DNA of 64,000 nt, from positions 43,442,038 through 43,506,037 of the forward strand of contig CM055112.1 of the NCBI GenBank assembly GCA_029204225.1, read 5' to 3'. This document shows positions 23,088 to 33,759 of the stretch, one piece after another. Position numbers and translations under genes: made by a program. Under the pieces are notes generated by a model. It saw nothing but the letters and a program-made list of their open reading frames with translations, made no database searches and was not told the origin of the DNA. The DNA is from Diphasiastrum complanatum. Its lineage: Eukaryota > Streptophyta > Lycopodiopsida > Lycopodiales > Lycopodiaceae. Positions within the stretch are counted from its first letter, which is position 1. Every line of letters begins with the position of its first letter.

Positions 23088-24413
23088 TTTGCCATTTTCA
23101 TGCATTACAAACAAGGATGTTTAGATGGAGCATTGTGAGAGACATTATACATGCATTTCAATGTTTTCAAATCACCGGCTAAGTGCCATTCAACATTGAA
23201 GTCTCCAACTCTTGGAACATTAAGAAATCTTCCATCCATATGGTGCTTGATGATCCTAGGGTAAGATGTCCTAGAGATTATATCATGAAACTCCTTTAGT
23301 ACCTATCCAAAGAATTAATCAAACTTAGTTTAATATGAATTAATACAATCCATTGAATCTAATGTAATAATGAGAATAATTACCTGAAACACTACCAACC
23401 ACCATATATCATTTCCGGACTGGACCTGAATCTGAAATTTCCTTGGTTCACTATTTGGGATAGTGCACCATTCATGAGAGTTATACTAACTCTCTCCATC
23501 TTCTACCCTTTCACAATTTCTAACTCATCTAACTTAAGTACTATGATTATTTTTCCATTTACCTTTTCAAAGGTTATATCATAGAATGTGACCATGTATC
23601 TTAGCAAGTAATTTAGATCAACAAATAAGTTGTTTGATAAATTATAAGAAATTGATCTTCCATCAATTTCATAAACCAACTCAATATGAAATGAGGTACA
23701 AATGATCTTATGCATACCTATGTTCAATGTATCCCTCTCTTTCTTCAAGCCTATAGGATTGGGACTTTTCTAATTCGAACTTGCTTAAAATCTTGTCTAA
23801 TAAGTTTAAATATTGTTGCATATGCTTCCCTACTAATACTTGCAAAATCACAAGCACCCTGAACTATAGTCTTATCTAAAAAAAATTTAATGTCCACCAT
23901 CAAAGACTTTGTTATTTTGCACTTTACATTGGAACTCCTATTGTTCATCATGATACACTCAACAGATTTGCCTGTCAATATTGAGCCCAACGACATTCCA
24001 AGTGAAGCATTGTCTTTAATATTTCGAGGAGCTACTAATGCAGATCTGCAAAAAAAACAGATAGTTAGCAGAATATCACCGTAGCTGAAATAAATTCATA
24101 TGTCATTGGTCAAGTTACAAAAATCAAAATATGCTTACTTTAATACACGAATCCTTCTATTTCGATAACCTCCTTTTGAAAGAGTTTGAATATCCTTGCA
24201 ACTTTGTCACTTTCGCATCTTATTCTCAGCCCTCTTCTTAGACACTTCCACATCTTTCAATAATTGTAAGTTTTCAATTCGAATAGATTATAAGATTGAT
24301 TGCATTTGCTCTAGTTCTGATTTGATATCAATTGTTATCTTCTGTAACGATTCACTCTTTATTTTTAAGTTGTTCATTTTTCTCTAAAGTATTTTGGAGA
24401 AGACAATCTCTAT
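23088..24413 (-). pseudogene. Transposase-like gene, truncated copy A
   Basis: Homologous on the minus strand to the gene at 27430-29424, in the same exon order. It has the coiled-coil/basic exon (ending in a GTAAGC donor at about 24130), an exon with SILTGKSVECIMMNNRSSN and KKERDTLNIGMHKI, and part of the exon with the zinc-like CLYC region. It is cut at 23088 inside that exon and at 24413 near the start of the first exon. Stops differ from those of copy B, so both decayed separately from an intact ancestor. Confidence 0.8.
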
Positions 24414-24746
24414 TATGGTGACTCTCTTGGAATGAATAGCAAGCAAAAATGAATCTTAAAAATAAAGGCTCATATAGTCTTCAGCAGCTTCCTGAAGGCA
24501 CTAGAGAGCAGTGGGTGTGAATCTAACAAGCTGTCCGAGATCATTTTTAGTTATGTTTCGGACGACACAGTAGAATGGAGCTCTGGGAATCAATAGAGCG
24601 GTTGGTCTCTGGTACTTACGTATTTCAGAGAGCCACCTACTGCAGTTGCGCCTTCTAGATCTAGCGGGAGGTGTAATGGCAACCGTAGGAGCTGAGGACG
24701 AGCCAGTAGAGAAGAAATCCCTCCTTGTCTGCTTTCTCCTATCCAT
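24414..24746 (-). pseudogene. Centromeric histone H3 (CENH3)-like pseudogene
   Basis: Histone H3 variant that would mark centromeric nucleosomes if intact. From the start codon at 24746 a basic tail of about 35 residues leads into the histone fold: SEIRKYQRPTALLIPRAPF, VVRNIT, then RFTPTAL. After a TAG at 24501-24503 the same frame goes on CLQEAAEDYMSLYF, a TAA at 24456-24458, then DSFLLAIHSKRVTI. LLIP.APF, QEAAEDY, a Ser after the Asp in the last loop, and a longer loop 1 (NDLGQLV) are CENH3-like rather than canonical H3. The PGTVA block before EIRKYQ is missing. Plant CENH3 genes usually have several introns; this copy has none, so it may be a retrocopy or a gene carried by a mobile element. 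The last 20 or so residues are lost at the 24413/24414 junction. Confidence 0.82.
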
Positions 24747-25515
24747 GGAAGTGTACTAGGGGATATCGCACTTGTGCGTGACGACTAGGATAAGCAGGGA
24801 AGGATTATGAAGCGCTCGCAGAGGACCAATATGTATGAAAAGAATGTACGGTATATCGAACTTGTGTGAGCCAAAATCAGAGAGAATGTTTAGTATAGAA
24901 GAGAGGCGCCGATATGAGGAGACACGTAGGCAAAAATATTGGACCTGTGCGCATGAAAAACAGTAGGCAAAATATCGATTGTGAAGGAGGCGCACAACTG
25001 CAATATGCAAAGCAAAAAAAAAAAATGAAAAAAATTCATCAGAGTTTGTGATTTTATTTCGCGGTTTGCACGTGCGAAAGAACGTCCTGCCACACGTGTG
25101 GGATTTGTATGGCCAAATGCGAGAGCGACACGTGTTGTCGAATTGACGAATGAACATGAGACATGTGTAATGGTGTCATTTCACACTTGTCCAAGTGTCA
25201 CCTCACACGTGCCAGTGCCTGCAGTCCAATCAAAAGTACACACGTGTCCATTGACCGTTGACCACACGTGTGAAAATTTAGTATAAAAGGCACGAAACCC
25301 GATCATTTTTTTACTTTTTTCTTTCTCAAAATTTGCAGCATATCGCTCTTGTGCGCGCACTTTGTTGTCCATTTTTTGCAACGATACCTACTTGCGCACA
25401 AGTGCAATATTCAGTTGCTACCTGTCGTACATCTCGCTCTTGTGCGCGATCTTTAGAGTTAGTTTTGTTTCGTTTGTTCTCACTCACGCACAAGTGCGAT
25501 ATCTACCGTAGTTCC
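24747..25515. promoter_or_regulatory. Divergent promoter with mirrored leader motif and G-box cluster
   Basis: Between the divergent start codons (24746 minus, 25516 plus). The 20-bp word GATATCGCACTTGTGCGTGA at 24762-24781 returns as its exact reverse complement at 25483-25502, so both transcripts have it a few bases before a TCCATGG start. Related words occur near 24853, 24938, 25341, 25392 and 25431. In the plus leader they alternate in orientation, giving two potential hairpins. Six CACGTG boxes lie at about 25069, 25092, 25130, 25205, 25241 and 25264. A TATA box (GTATAAAAGG) is at about 25281 for the plus gene. Confidence 0.75.
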
Positions 25516-26998
25516 ATGGCCTCTTCTTTAGGATCTACACGAGATTCAAGCCTGAATTCGTTTTTTACTGAATTTGGGATTACTGAAAATCTAGACTACT
25601 TCCATAGCCTGTTCAGGCCATATTTATATGTTTTCAAGACTGCACAACCAAATTTTGATGTATTTTATGAAGATTATGTTAGATTCAGGGATATACTTAG
25701 TAAGCCTGTTATCTCCATAGGTTCACTCTCGTACATGCATTATACTGATCTTGTTCATTTCTTCCCTGCTTTCAGACATAGACTAGATAGAATGTTCACC
25801 AATTTGCTTGATCTTTTCAAAAGTAGTTCAACGATTGGTTGAATATCATAGTGGTTTCGTACTTTTTCTGTTAGTTTGGATCTCAGATGATGAGGAAGTT
25901 TTTGTTGCTGATGGCATCATCCTCTGTTCAGTCATCTATTAAGGATATCAGTCACTTCCTAATCGACACCCCTGATAAGGAAAGTGACTTTATTGATGTA
26001 AATATTGATGTGCTCCGGGATTCCTTTATTGGCCAAAATACATCTGCTGATGAATCAATCCCTATAGAGGAGTCTAAATGTCTTTTCAATTTGCCTGTAT
26101 ATTGTATAAATGATGATGTATATTTTACTACTGCTAATTTATGTCAGTTTTTTTATTATCATGAAGATGAGGTTCTATGTTTTTTATCCGACACAATTTC
26201 TGAATTCTCCGACTTTGTAGATTTTGAAATAGATGACCTTGTTGCTGGAATTGATTTTGATGATGACGAGGGACTTATGACCAGTGAAGAATGTCTGACT
26301 AAGACTTTATCAAATATTGCTAAGGATGGATGAGGCAGACCATCCAATGAAGAATTCACGGCATTTCAATCCCAAATGGGCTTCCCTCATCCATCATTAA
26401 TGCATGTCACTGATGATTCCACTTCAGTAGGTGGTCATTATATTGATTATCCTGATCTGGTTGTTGCTGATGATAAAGAATGTGTAAGTGTTTAAACTTC
26501 CTTGCATTAGAATATTCTTAACCACTAAATGTATTTTTTCTAGCATATTTCTTATGGCAGGATGCTCTCATAATTTATGATTTTGCTGCGAGACGAGGTG
26601 GTTTCAAACAACATGCATCCTTGATCCAGAGGGATAGTGGACTTGGCCACTATCTTAGGCATTTCCTGAAGAATGAGATCTGTATATCTCATTCGAAGCT
26701 GAGCCCAGTTGGGGAGAGTCTGATAATAGCAGTTAAAGCTTTATCATTTTATCTAGGAGGACATAAATTTGTTAAGACAAATAAGATCATTTTTGTCAAA
26801 AGATCTTATGTTTTGAACATTCTAGATTTTACTGATGGGAATGTTCCTTTAAGGAGCTCCCATTATTCATTGTATTCTACCTATATTGAACTTAGTGGAA
26901 ATAAGGATAATGCACATCTATTAGATGCATACTCTAGCAGAGAATTTCTTCATGACAATACTGCCATAGAATCTGACACACAAGCTGATGATGAATAG
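25516..26998 (+). pseudogene. Unrecognised acidic-protein gene, decayed
   Basis: Plus-strand gene facing away from the CENH3-like copy. Segment 1 (25516-25842) begins MASSLGSTRDSSLNSFFTEF. Segment 2 (25887-26333) is rich in Asp/Glu (FVDFEIDDLVAGIDFDDDEG), stops at a TGA (26331-26333) and continues in the same frame (GRPSNEEFTAFQSQMG) to a GTAAGT donor near 26485. After a TTATGGCAG acceptor (26562) the last segment reads DFAARRGGFKQHASLIQ and LGGHKFVKTNKIIFV to a stop at 26998. No signal peptide, membrane segment or known domain was recognised. The gap between segments 1 and 2 is too short for a usual plant intron, so a frameshift is likely. Confidence 0.55.
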
Positions 26999-27429
26999 TG
27001 AAAACTTTGTATTTTGTTATAATACAATCAATACATTTACATTGAGTATTTCTCCTCTCTTGTTCAATGAATTTGCAAGCAATTCTAAACATGTCATGAT
27101 TTGATGACAATGATGATCTTCTACTCAGCAATCATCTAATTTTCTCTTCCTGTATGAACTTGCATGCGTTTCTAAACTTCTTGTATTGTGTGGACTTTGT
27201 TGTATGTCGAATCTGAACTCTGCGGTAGAACCTCTGAAACAATTGACAAATGTAGTTTCATTTTTCATTGGTTCCTCCATGTTGTGTATTTCGATGAAAT
27301 GCTGCTCATGCTTGCCAATGTGACTTCTTCATCTCTTGTGATGACCATACACTCAAGCTTCCATATGTGTTTGCAAAAATGTTGTATGATCTCTTAGTAT
27401 GTGCTGTATATGTCAAAATCATAATGTTA
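26999..27429. other. Intergenic, between convergent genes
   Basis: A+T-rich, with probable 3' untranslated regions of the plus-strand gene and of the minus-strand transposase-like gene. No further gene seen. Confidence 0.45.
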
Positions 27430-29424
27430 GTCTTATGTTTGGTTCTAAATATATATGAAAAATTGAAAGCATCTTGAAGAATTTATACTAACCATGTAAT
27501 GAGTGATGTGATCTTCTCCCCATGCTTTTGATACTGCATTAACAAAATCGACACAAGGCCTTTGGACAACTTTGTTATCAATATCAGAGTATTTATCTTT
27601 TCTTAAAACAGCAATCATACTATCAAGCTTCTTCCATACATCAACTTTTGGTACTCTGGTTTTGCCGTCTTTCTCGAAGTTCTGAGTGGCAGCAATAATA
27701 TTTGTCCTGAGTGTTGAATATTAGAAGCCTTACCAGTAAGATTTGATAGGAAACGACATGCTTTTGCTCCTCCTTGGCTTAGTTGGCATGTTTTCATTCT
27801 TTCCATAAATCTTTTCATCTTTTTAAATTTTGACATGTCCCTTATGAAGCCTGCTTTTCATAAAACATCTTCTAATCGAGAGATAGCTTCCTTTGCTAAT
27901 GATGTTGGCTTAGTATTCCAAGCAAAAACTATATGAAGATAAATGATCTTTTCTATTAATCTAACTTCTGCATGAAGAGTGCAAACATGCACATTTTTCA
28001 AGGGGATAGGCAACACATGCTTCCAGTTTGGATCTACATATTCTCTAGTAATTCTTGTACTCTTAGTAACATCTTTTGCCATATTCATGCAGTACAAACA
28101 AGGGTGTTTTGATGTAGCACCGTGAGAGACATTATACATACATTTCAATGTTTTCAAATCACCTGCTAAGTGCCATTCAACATTGAAGTCTCCAACTCTT
28201 GGAACATTGAGAAGTCCTCCATCCATATGGTCCTTGATGATCCTAGGATAAGATGTCCTTGAGAATATCCATGATAATATATCATGATCCTCCTTCAACA
28301 CCTGTCCAAAGAATTAATCAGACTTAGTTAACAATGAATTAATACTATTCAATGAATGTAATGTAATAATGAGGCTAGTTACCTAAAACGCTGCCAACCA
28401 CCATATATCATTTTCAGACTGGACACTGAATCTGAAATCTTCTTGGTTCTCCGTTTGTGATAGAGCACCATTCATGAGAGTTATACTAACCCTCTCCATC
28501 TTCTACCCTTTCACAATTTCTGACTCATCTAACTTAAGTACTATGATTATTTTGCCATTGACCTTTTCATAAGTTATATCATAGAATGTGACGATGTATC
28601 TCAACAAGTAATTTAGATCAACAAATAAGTTGTTTGATGAATTATAGAATATCGATCGTCCATCAGTTTCATACACCTCCTCAATATGAAATGGAGTTCT
28701 AGTGATCTTATGCATACCTATGTTTAATGTATCCCTCTCTTTCTTCAAGTGATATGTCCTAGGAATCGCGACTTTTCTAATTTGAACTTGCTTAAAAGCA
28801 CCTTGAAGTATAGTCTTATCTAAATTTTTTTGAATGTTGACCATCAAAGACTCTGTTATTTTACACTTTACATTTGAACTCCTATTGTTCATCATGATAC
28901 GCTCAGTGGATTTGCCTGTCAATATTGTGCCCAATGGCATCCCTAGTGAAGCATTTTCTTTAATATTCCGAGGAGCTACTAATGCAGATATGCAAAAAAA
29001 ACAAATAGTTAACAAAATATTACCATAGCTAAAATTAAAACCTACAAAAATCACAATATGCTTACTTGAATGCACAGATCCTTCCATTTTGATAACCTCC
29101 TTTTGAAAGCATTTGAATATCCTTGCAACTTTGTCGCTTTCGCTTCTTATTTTCAGCCTTCTTCTTTGCCAATTTCACATCCTTCAATAATTGTAAGTTT
29201 TCAATATGAATAGATTGTAAGATTGATTGCATTTGCTCTAGTTCTGATTTGATATTGATTGTTATCTTCTATAATGATTCATTATTATTTTTAAGTTGTT
29301 CATTTTCTTCTAACGTCTTTTGGAGATGACATTCTCTATTCTGACAATAAGAGGATATCCGAATTAACTCACCTTCTAGCATTAGAAGAAATTTTGATTC
29401 CAGAAGGGCCGTATAAGAAATCAT
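27430..29424 (-). pseudogene. Transposase-like gene, copy B
   Basis: Minus-strand exons: 29424 to about 29070 (MISYTALLESKFLLMLEGEL; coiled coil EENEQLKNNNESL; basic KKAENKKRKRQSCKD; GTAAGC donor); 28978 to about 28384 (GTILTGKSTERIMMNNRSSN, LKKERDTLNIGMHKI); 28301 to about 27540 (VEWHLAGDLKTLKCMYN, then KHPCLYCMNM and VHVCTLHAEVRLIEKII). GDLK followed by CxxC and an LH..LR-type block is reminiscent of DDE transposases of the CMC and related groups, which is an inference from layout. In-frame stops at about 29268, 28503 and 27858 show it is dead. Copy A and the fragment at 35100-35450 are relatives. Confidence 0.6.
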
Positions 29425-29640
29425 GCCTTAGTAAGAGAATGTTAGAGAGAGAATGACAAAATGACCGGAATTTTTTCTTGTTTTCTTAGTTTTCGGTGCT
29501 GCCCGCCATCTAAGTTGTGTGGCTGGCTCATTTTTTGAAGTATATTAACAGTGCGCATGAAACAAAGCACGCTGCCAAGAAACAAAGCATGCGTCACAAG
29601 CGGGAGAAAATTCCCTCCAAAATTTCATGTGTAACGGATT
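29425..29640 (-). mobile_element. 5' flank of copy B, shared with 35100-35450
   Basis: GTATAAGAAATC, then AGAGAGAGAA, TTTCGGTGCTGC, GCCATCTAAG, CACGCTGCCAAGAA and ATGCG occur in the same order at 35150-35350. This probably represents the promoter end or terminus of the transposase-bearing element. Confidence 0.55.
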
Positions 29641-30200
29641 ACACAACTCCTAAAGCCCATGATCAATATTTGTAGATCGAAGTTTTACATAAATAGAGCC
29701 TCTAGTCTTTTAGATTTCTCTAGTCATGTTGTCACACTAATTTGCATGTCAGCTTGTCAAATACTTGTGAGTCGTCTTGAGAATGACTTTGAGGAGCTTT
29801 GTGAGAAAGTTATATCAATGTGGGCTCCTTTTGCAGCTTTTTATTGATGCTATTTCTTGTTCTTGTAGGTGTTGATTGCTTTTCATAGAGTTCAAGTTTA
29901 TTGCTATTCTACACTCCCTTGGATTAATAGATAATATTGATGTAGATAATGTACTGATATTTCCAGCTTCTTGGTTTAGTAAGATGTTTCCTCTTATATT
30001 AGATTAACCACCCCTTTGTGTAGGATTAAGGATTTGGAAGACAAGGCTGGACCTTGTAGAGGTTCAAATCCTCTTCCCTGAAACTATTAAAATAAAAGAA
30101 AACTTGAAGTTGAGTCTGAATTTTGCTTTTATGTTTTTTCAAATTTGAAAATGCAAAGTAAAAACAACTCAATTATGAAATGAAAATGCAAGCCCTTAAT
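29641..30200. other. Non-coding
   Basis: No coding region or repeat recognised beyond short open frames. Confidence 0.4.
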
Positions 30201-30202
30201 AA

Positions 30203-30963
30203 TTTATAGAATCATAAGCAAGATATGAATATTCCATCATATTCTATGCAAAGAGTAGATCAATTCTGCTTTTGGCCTCATCTCTGTCAAAGTTCAGATA
30301 AGAAAGTTATGGTAGATCAAAGATTTATAGTACTAGATAAGCATTTGATGACGTGACACTTGATTATGTGGAATATCTCCACCACGCGAGGATCTGTATT
30401 CTGGTAAAAAATACTTGTCTATTCTCACGTCATGGCAATATGCCACATCATCATAGTCTATGCACATAGTAGATCAATTTTTCTTTTAACCTCATCTCTA
30501 TTAGAGTTCGGATAAGAAATTTATGGAAGCATTTGATGATGTGGCATTTGATGACATGGCAATTGATGATATGGAATATCTCCACCACACAAGGATCTGC
30601 ATTCTAGTAAAAGAACTTGTCTATTCTCGTGTCATGGCGATATGCCACATCATCAAAATCTTTGATTAGCCATAACTTTCTTATTTGAACTCGGATGGAG
30701 ATGAAGTAAAAAGCAAAAATGATTGATTATTCGTGTAGAATCCATTGGAATATCTCCACCATGCAAGGATCTGCATTATGGAAAAAAAAAAAAAAAAACT
30801 TGTCTATTCTCATGTCATGGCAATATGCCACATCATCAAAATCTTTGATTAGCCATAACTTTCTTATTTGAACTTGGATGGAGATGAGGTAAAAAGCAAA
30901 AATGATGTACTTTTTGTGTAAAATCCATTGGAATGATCACATCTTGCTTATGATTCTATAAAC
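30203..30963. mobile_element. Foldback (MITE-like) element with internal repeats
   Basis: The first 115 bp (TATAGAATCATAAGCAAGAT...) and last 115 bp (...ATCTTGCTTATGATTCTATA) are imperfect reverse complements. Inside, a segment with ATCTCCACCA..CAAGGATCTGCATT and TCATGGCAATATGCCACATC occurs three times (about 30372, 30562 and 30743), with further inverted pieces of the arms. No coding capacity. No target-site duplication could be confirmed. Confidence 0.8.
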
Positions 30964-31402
30964 AAATCAAAACTATCTAAAAACTTTATTGTTGTTCTAC
31001 TCATCCATAGTTTGATGGTTGATGTTGTTGTAGATGATGTTTTACAGCTTCTTGCAGGTTAGCCCTCTTTAAAACATGTAAGTTTATTTAACTATGCTTT
31101 TCTCAAAATATACTAACACGAACCATAAGTTTTAATATTTGGGCAGTTAGGAGTCTTGCGAGATGCAAGTATTGTCAAATCACAACTCCAAACCCTACCC
31201 AGCGGGAGTTTCAAAATGTTCAAAAATGTTACCAGAAAACTCCAAAATTTTTCAGACCAACAAACAACGTTACATTCCTTCATAGGTGTTAAAACTTTAT
31301 TGGGCCACATGTACATTCAATAGTTGAATAATCAATAAACACTTGCTAATTTGGGCCTAATTTTGGATCAACCCCATCAAATCTCAATAAATCCTCTTGT
31401 AC
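30964..31402. other. Probable untranslated part of a Copia-like element
   Basis: Lies just downstream (on the minus strand) of the primer-binding site at 31403-31417, but no protein motif is readable. Confidence 0.35.
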
Positions 31403-32045
31403 TTGGCTCTGATACCATGTGAAAATCTACAAAATTGGACCAAGAATGGATCCTAACTTCTATCTTGAACCTGGCTGGTTTCCAAGCATAGAAAGGAAGA
31501 TTGAGACACATGCAACACACTAAGAATGGATTACAAACTCAAAACAACCTGAACACACTCTTGATTAAGCTCTCAAACTTTCCAGCAAGTGACCAGATCA
31601 AGTTATGGTGTGAAGAGTTACTTGCATTCTTAGAAAATACACAAGATTAGGGTTGCCAAGAATACCTAGGATTGAACAAACTTGATCAACATATGATCAA
31701 CACACTAAGATATTGATTCAACCTATAAAACCATATGTAAACCACAATTCTAAAAGTTTATAAACTCTAGCAAGTGATAAATACAAGCTTTAGAGTGAAT
31801 GAAAGAGCACACTTAGTGAATCACAAGACTAGCTTCACTAGCTTGTCAAATCTTGATGTTTAGATGTAGATCTTAAAGGGGAGAACAGGTTGAGCGAAGG
31901 GTTGTTGTCACGAATTGTTTTTGAGAGAAAGCTGAGAGTGGTTAAAACAAAGTTTCCGTCCGGATGATCCCTTTCCAAGTGGACCCTCCTCATGAAAGGT
32001 TCTCTATGTTCTCCTCATGAAAGGTTTTCTATGTTGTGTGTGCAG
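31403..32045 (-). mobile_element. LTR and primer-binding site, minus orientation
   Basis: TTGGCTCTGATACCA at 31403-31417 is the reverse complement of an initiator tRNA-Met primer-binding site. The LTR begins at 31418 on its far side. The outer LTR end near 32045 is an estimate. A short duplication, CTCCTCATGAAAGGTT, occurs at about 31987 and 32014. Confidence 0.6.
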
Positions 32046-32739
32046 GTGAATACAAATTCTAGCTGGTTCTTCATATAGTGTGCACACCTTATCTCCTATC
32101 CCTTTTCAGACTCTTATAGTGAGCTTCACTCTGCTCCATGTGTCTACATTATTATGAATTGATAGATTGACACGTTGTGCTTGGATTTGGTACAGTTGAA
32201 TGTTGTGCACCAGCCACCCCTCACCAATAATGCATTATTATGGCAGGTATAATATTTTCCCACCTTGTTTTCTGATGCTCTGCTATGAATAAGCTCTAAA
32301 AATTATGCTTCAATATTTATTCGGGCATTAATTTTAATAGTGACTTTTAATGGCTCTCCCCAAATCTGAGTAATATGTGAATAATTTCATCGATTGAAAT
32401 TTGAAGGTTACTAGAAAAGGGTCGTTCGCAATCCCCCATACATTAATTCATTAAATTTGCTTGGGCAAAAGTGCTTGACACGCGGTTTATTTAACGTTGC
32501 AATGCTTTTTGAGTGGCATTCATCACTAAAATCTGCCTCGACTTCCGTCACTCTTTTGCTGTTTAAACATCTGAAGCCACTCTTCGTTCTTTGGCCTTTT
32601 ACCTCATTCCTTCGAATTCGCAGGATTGAGTTAACAGTTCTCGTGAGCTTGTTCCTACATTCCGTTCTGTTTGCATTGCATAAGAGTACAGTTGCATCTG
32701 TGACTATCACGTGTCTTCCTTACATCGATCACCAAATCT
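32046..32739. promoter_or_regulatory. Upstream region of the TPD1-like gene
   Basis: Non-coding. It must contain the promoter and 5' leader of the gene starting at 32740, but no TATA box or known operator could be pinned down. Confidence 0.35.
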
Positions 32740-33759
32740 ATGGATCGTGTTTATAACATGCGCAACTCCGGTATGCATTTAGCAGCATGTGTTGCCGTTG
32801 TCGCCATCTTTCTGTGCTTGTCTTCTGCTGCTGGCTCTCCGGTCGTTGATCCCATTCCTGGTATGCGCATCTTATTTGCTACTACAATGTGATATATTAT
32901 ATCTACATGGTCATGTTGGTAATTGTTTCACGATTCCTATGAGCTGTACATGTATTGCTTCCGACTTTGAATTCAGCTTCAGCTTGATATACAGATTTTC
33001 TTGCTGTAATAGTTTTAGCTCATTAACTTACCTGCAATTCAATACGATATGGGAATTCGTTTTGTGTCTATTTTTTGATAATGCCAAAGTAGTTGATAAG
33101 TTTGCTGGCATCATATTATTTCCTCTATCTCTGATTTCCGAACGAGGTTCCTGGAATATTTCAATCCACGAATGGAAGGTTTTGCAGGTATGAAGGAGCA
33201 AGCTCCGATAGGAAGCATCTTCAACTCAACTTCTGACGACGCCATACATAGGAAAGAGGCAAACCACTCGGCGCTGAATGTATCAGGTAATCGCCTTATT
33301 CGATCCAAACTTCACATAGATTCCACAATCGCAAAGCAAATCACGTTGGTTCTTGATATTACCTATATAGTGATATATTTTGAGAGCGTGCTCTAATCCA
33401 TGCGTTTGAATATAAGCTTCTCTTTCCTGCAACCTACAGGTCAGTACGTTTGTTCGGGAATAGATATTCGCATCTCTCAGCGCACGTTATGCGCTGGTGC
33501 AGGTGATGGCGTCTCTGAATTTGCACTGGAGATAGTGAATACTTGCCCCTCAAACGAGACTATGCCGTATAATGTTCATGTTTATTGCGGCCAATTCACA
33601 ACATACAAGTTGGTGGATCCCAAAATTTTTCGTCGTTACAGTATCGACGATTGCCTCGTCTTAGATGGGAAACCTCTTCCACAATTTACAATTTTTCGTA
33701 TTGTTTATGCAACCGAGTACATGTATAATATACGGCTGAAATCTGTGAACTTTTGCTAA
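32740..33759 (+). CDS. TPD1-like secreted cysteine-rich protein (three exons)
   Basis: Homologue of TAPETUM DETERMINANT 1, a small secreted protein that in flowering plants signals through the EMS1 receptor kinase to set anther cell fate. Exons 32740-32860, 33188-33286 and 33440-33759 join in frame (GT-AG introns, both phase 1) to 179 residues, matching the family's usual size. Residues 13-31 form a hydrophobic signal peptide (HLAACVAVVAIFLCLSSAAG). The mature domain carries the family pattern: C-SGIDIRISQ, EIVNTC, NVHVYCGQF, FRRYSIDDCLVLDGKPL and a C-terminal Cys as the last residue. No stops or frameshifts, so it is likely functional. Its role outside seed plants is not established; here it sits alone among transposon debris. 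Confidence 0.88.

Noticed and set aside
24762-25502. A 740-bp MITE bounded by the 20-bp inverted words
   Set aside because: The words sit in the leaders of two divergent genes and have internal variants, so a mirrored promoter fits better. A transposon terminus is not fully excluded.
30300-30920. CRISPR-like spaced repeats
   Set aside because: Units are long, imperfect and partly inverted, and the sequence is plant nuclear; a foldback element explains them.
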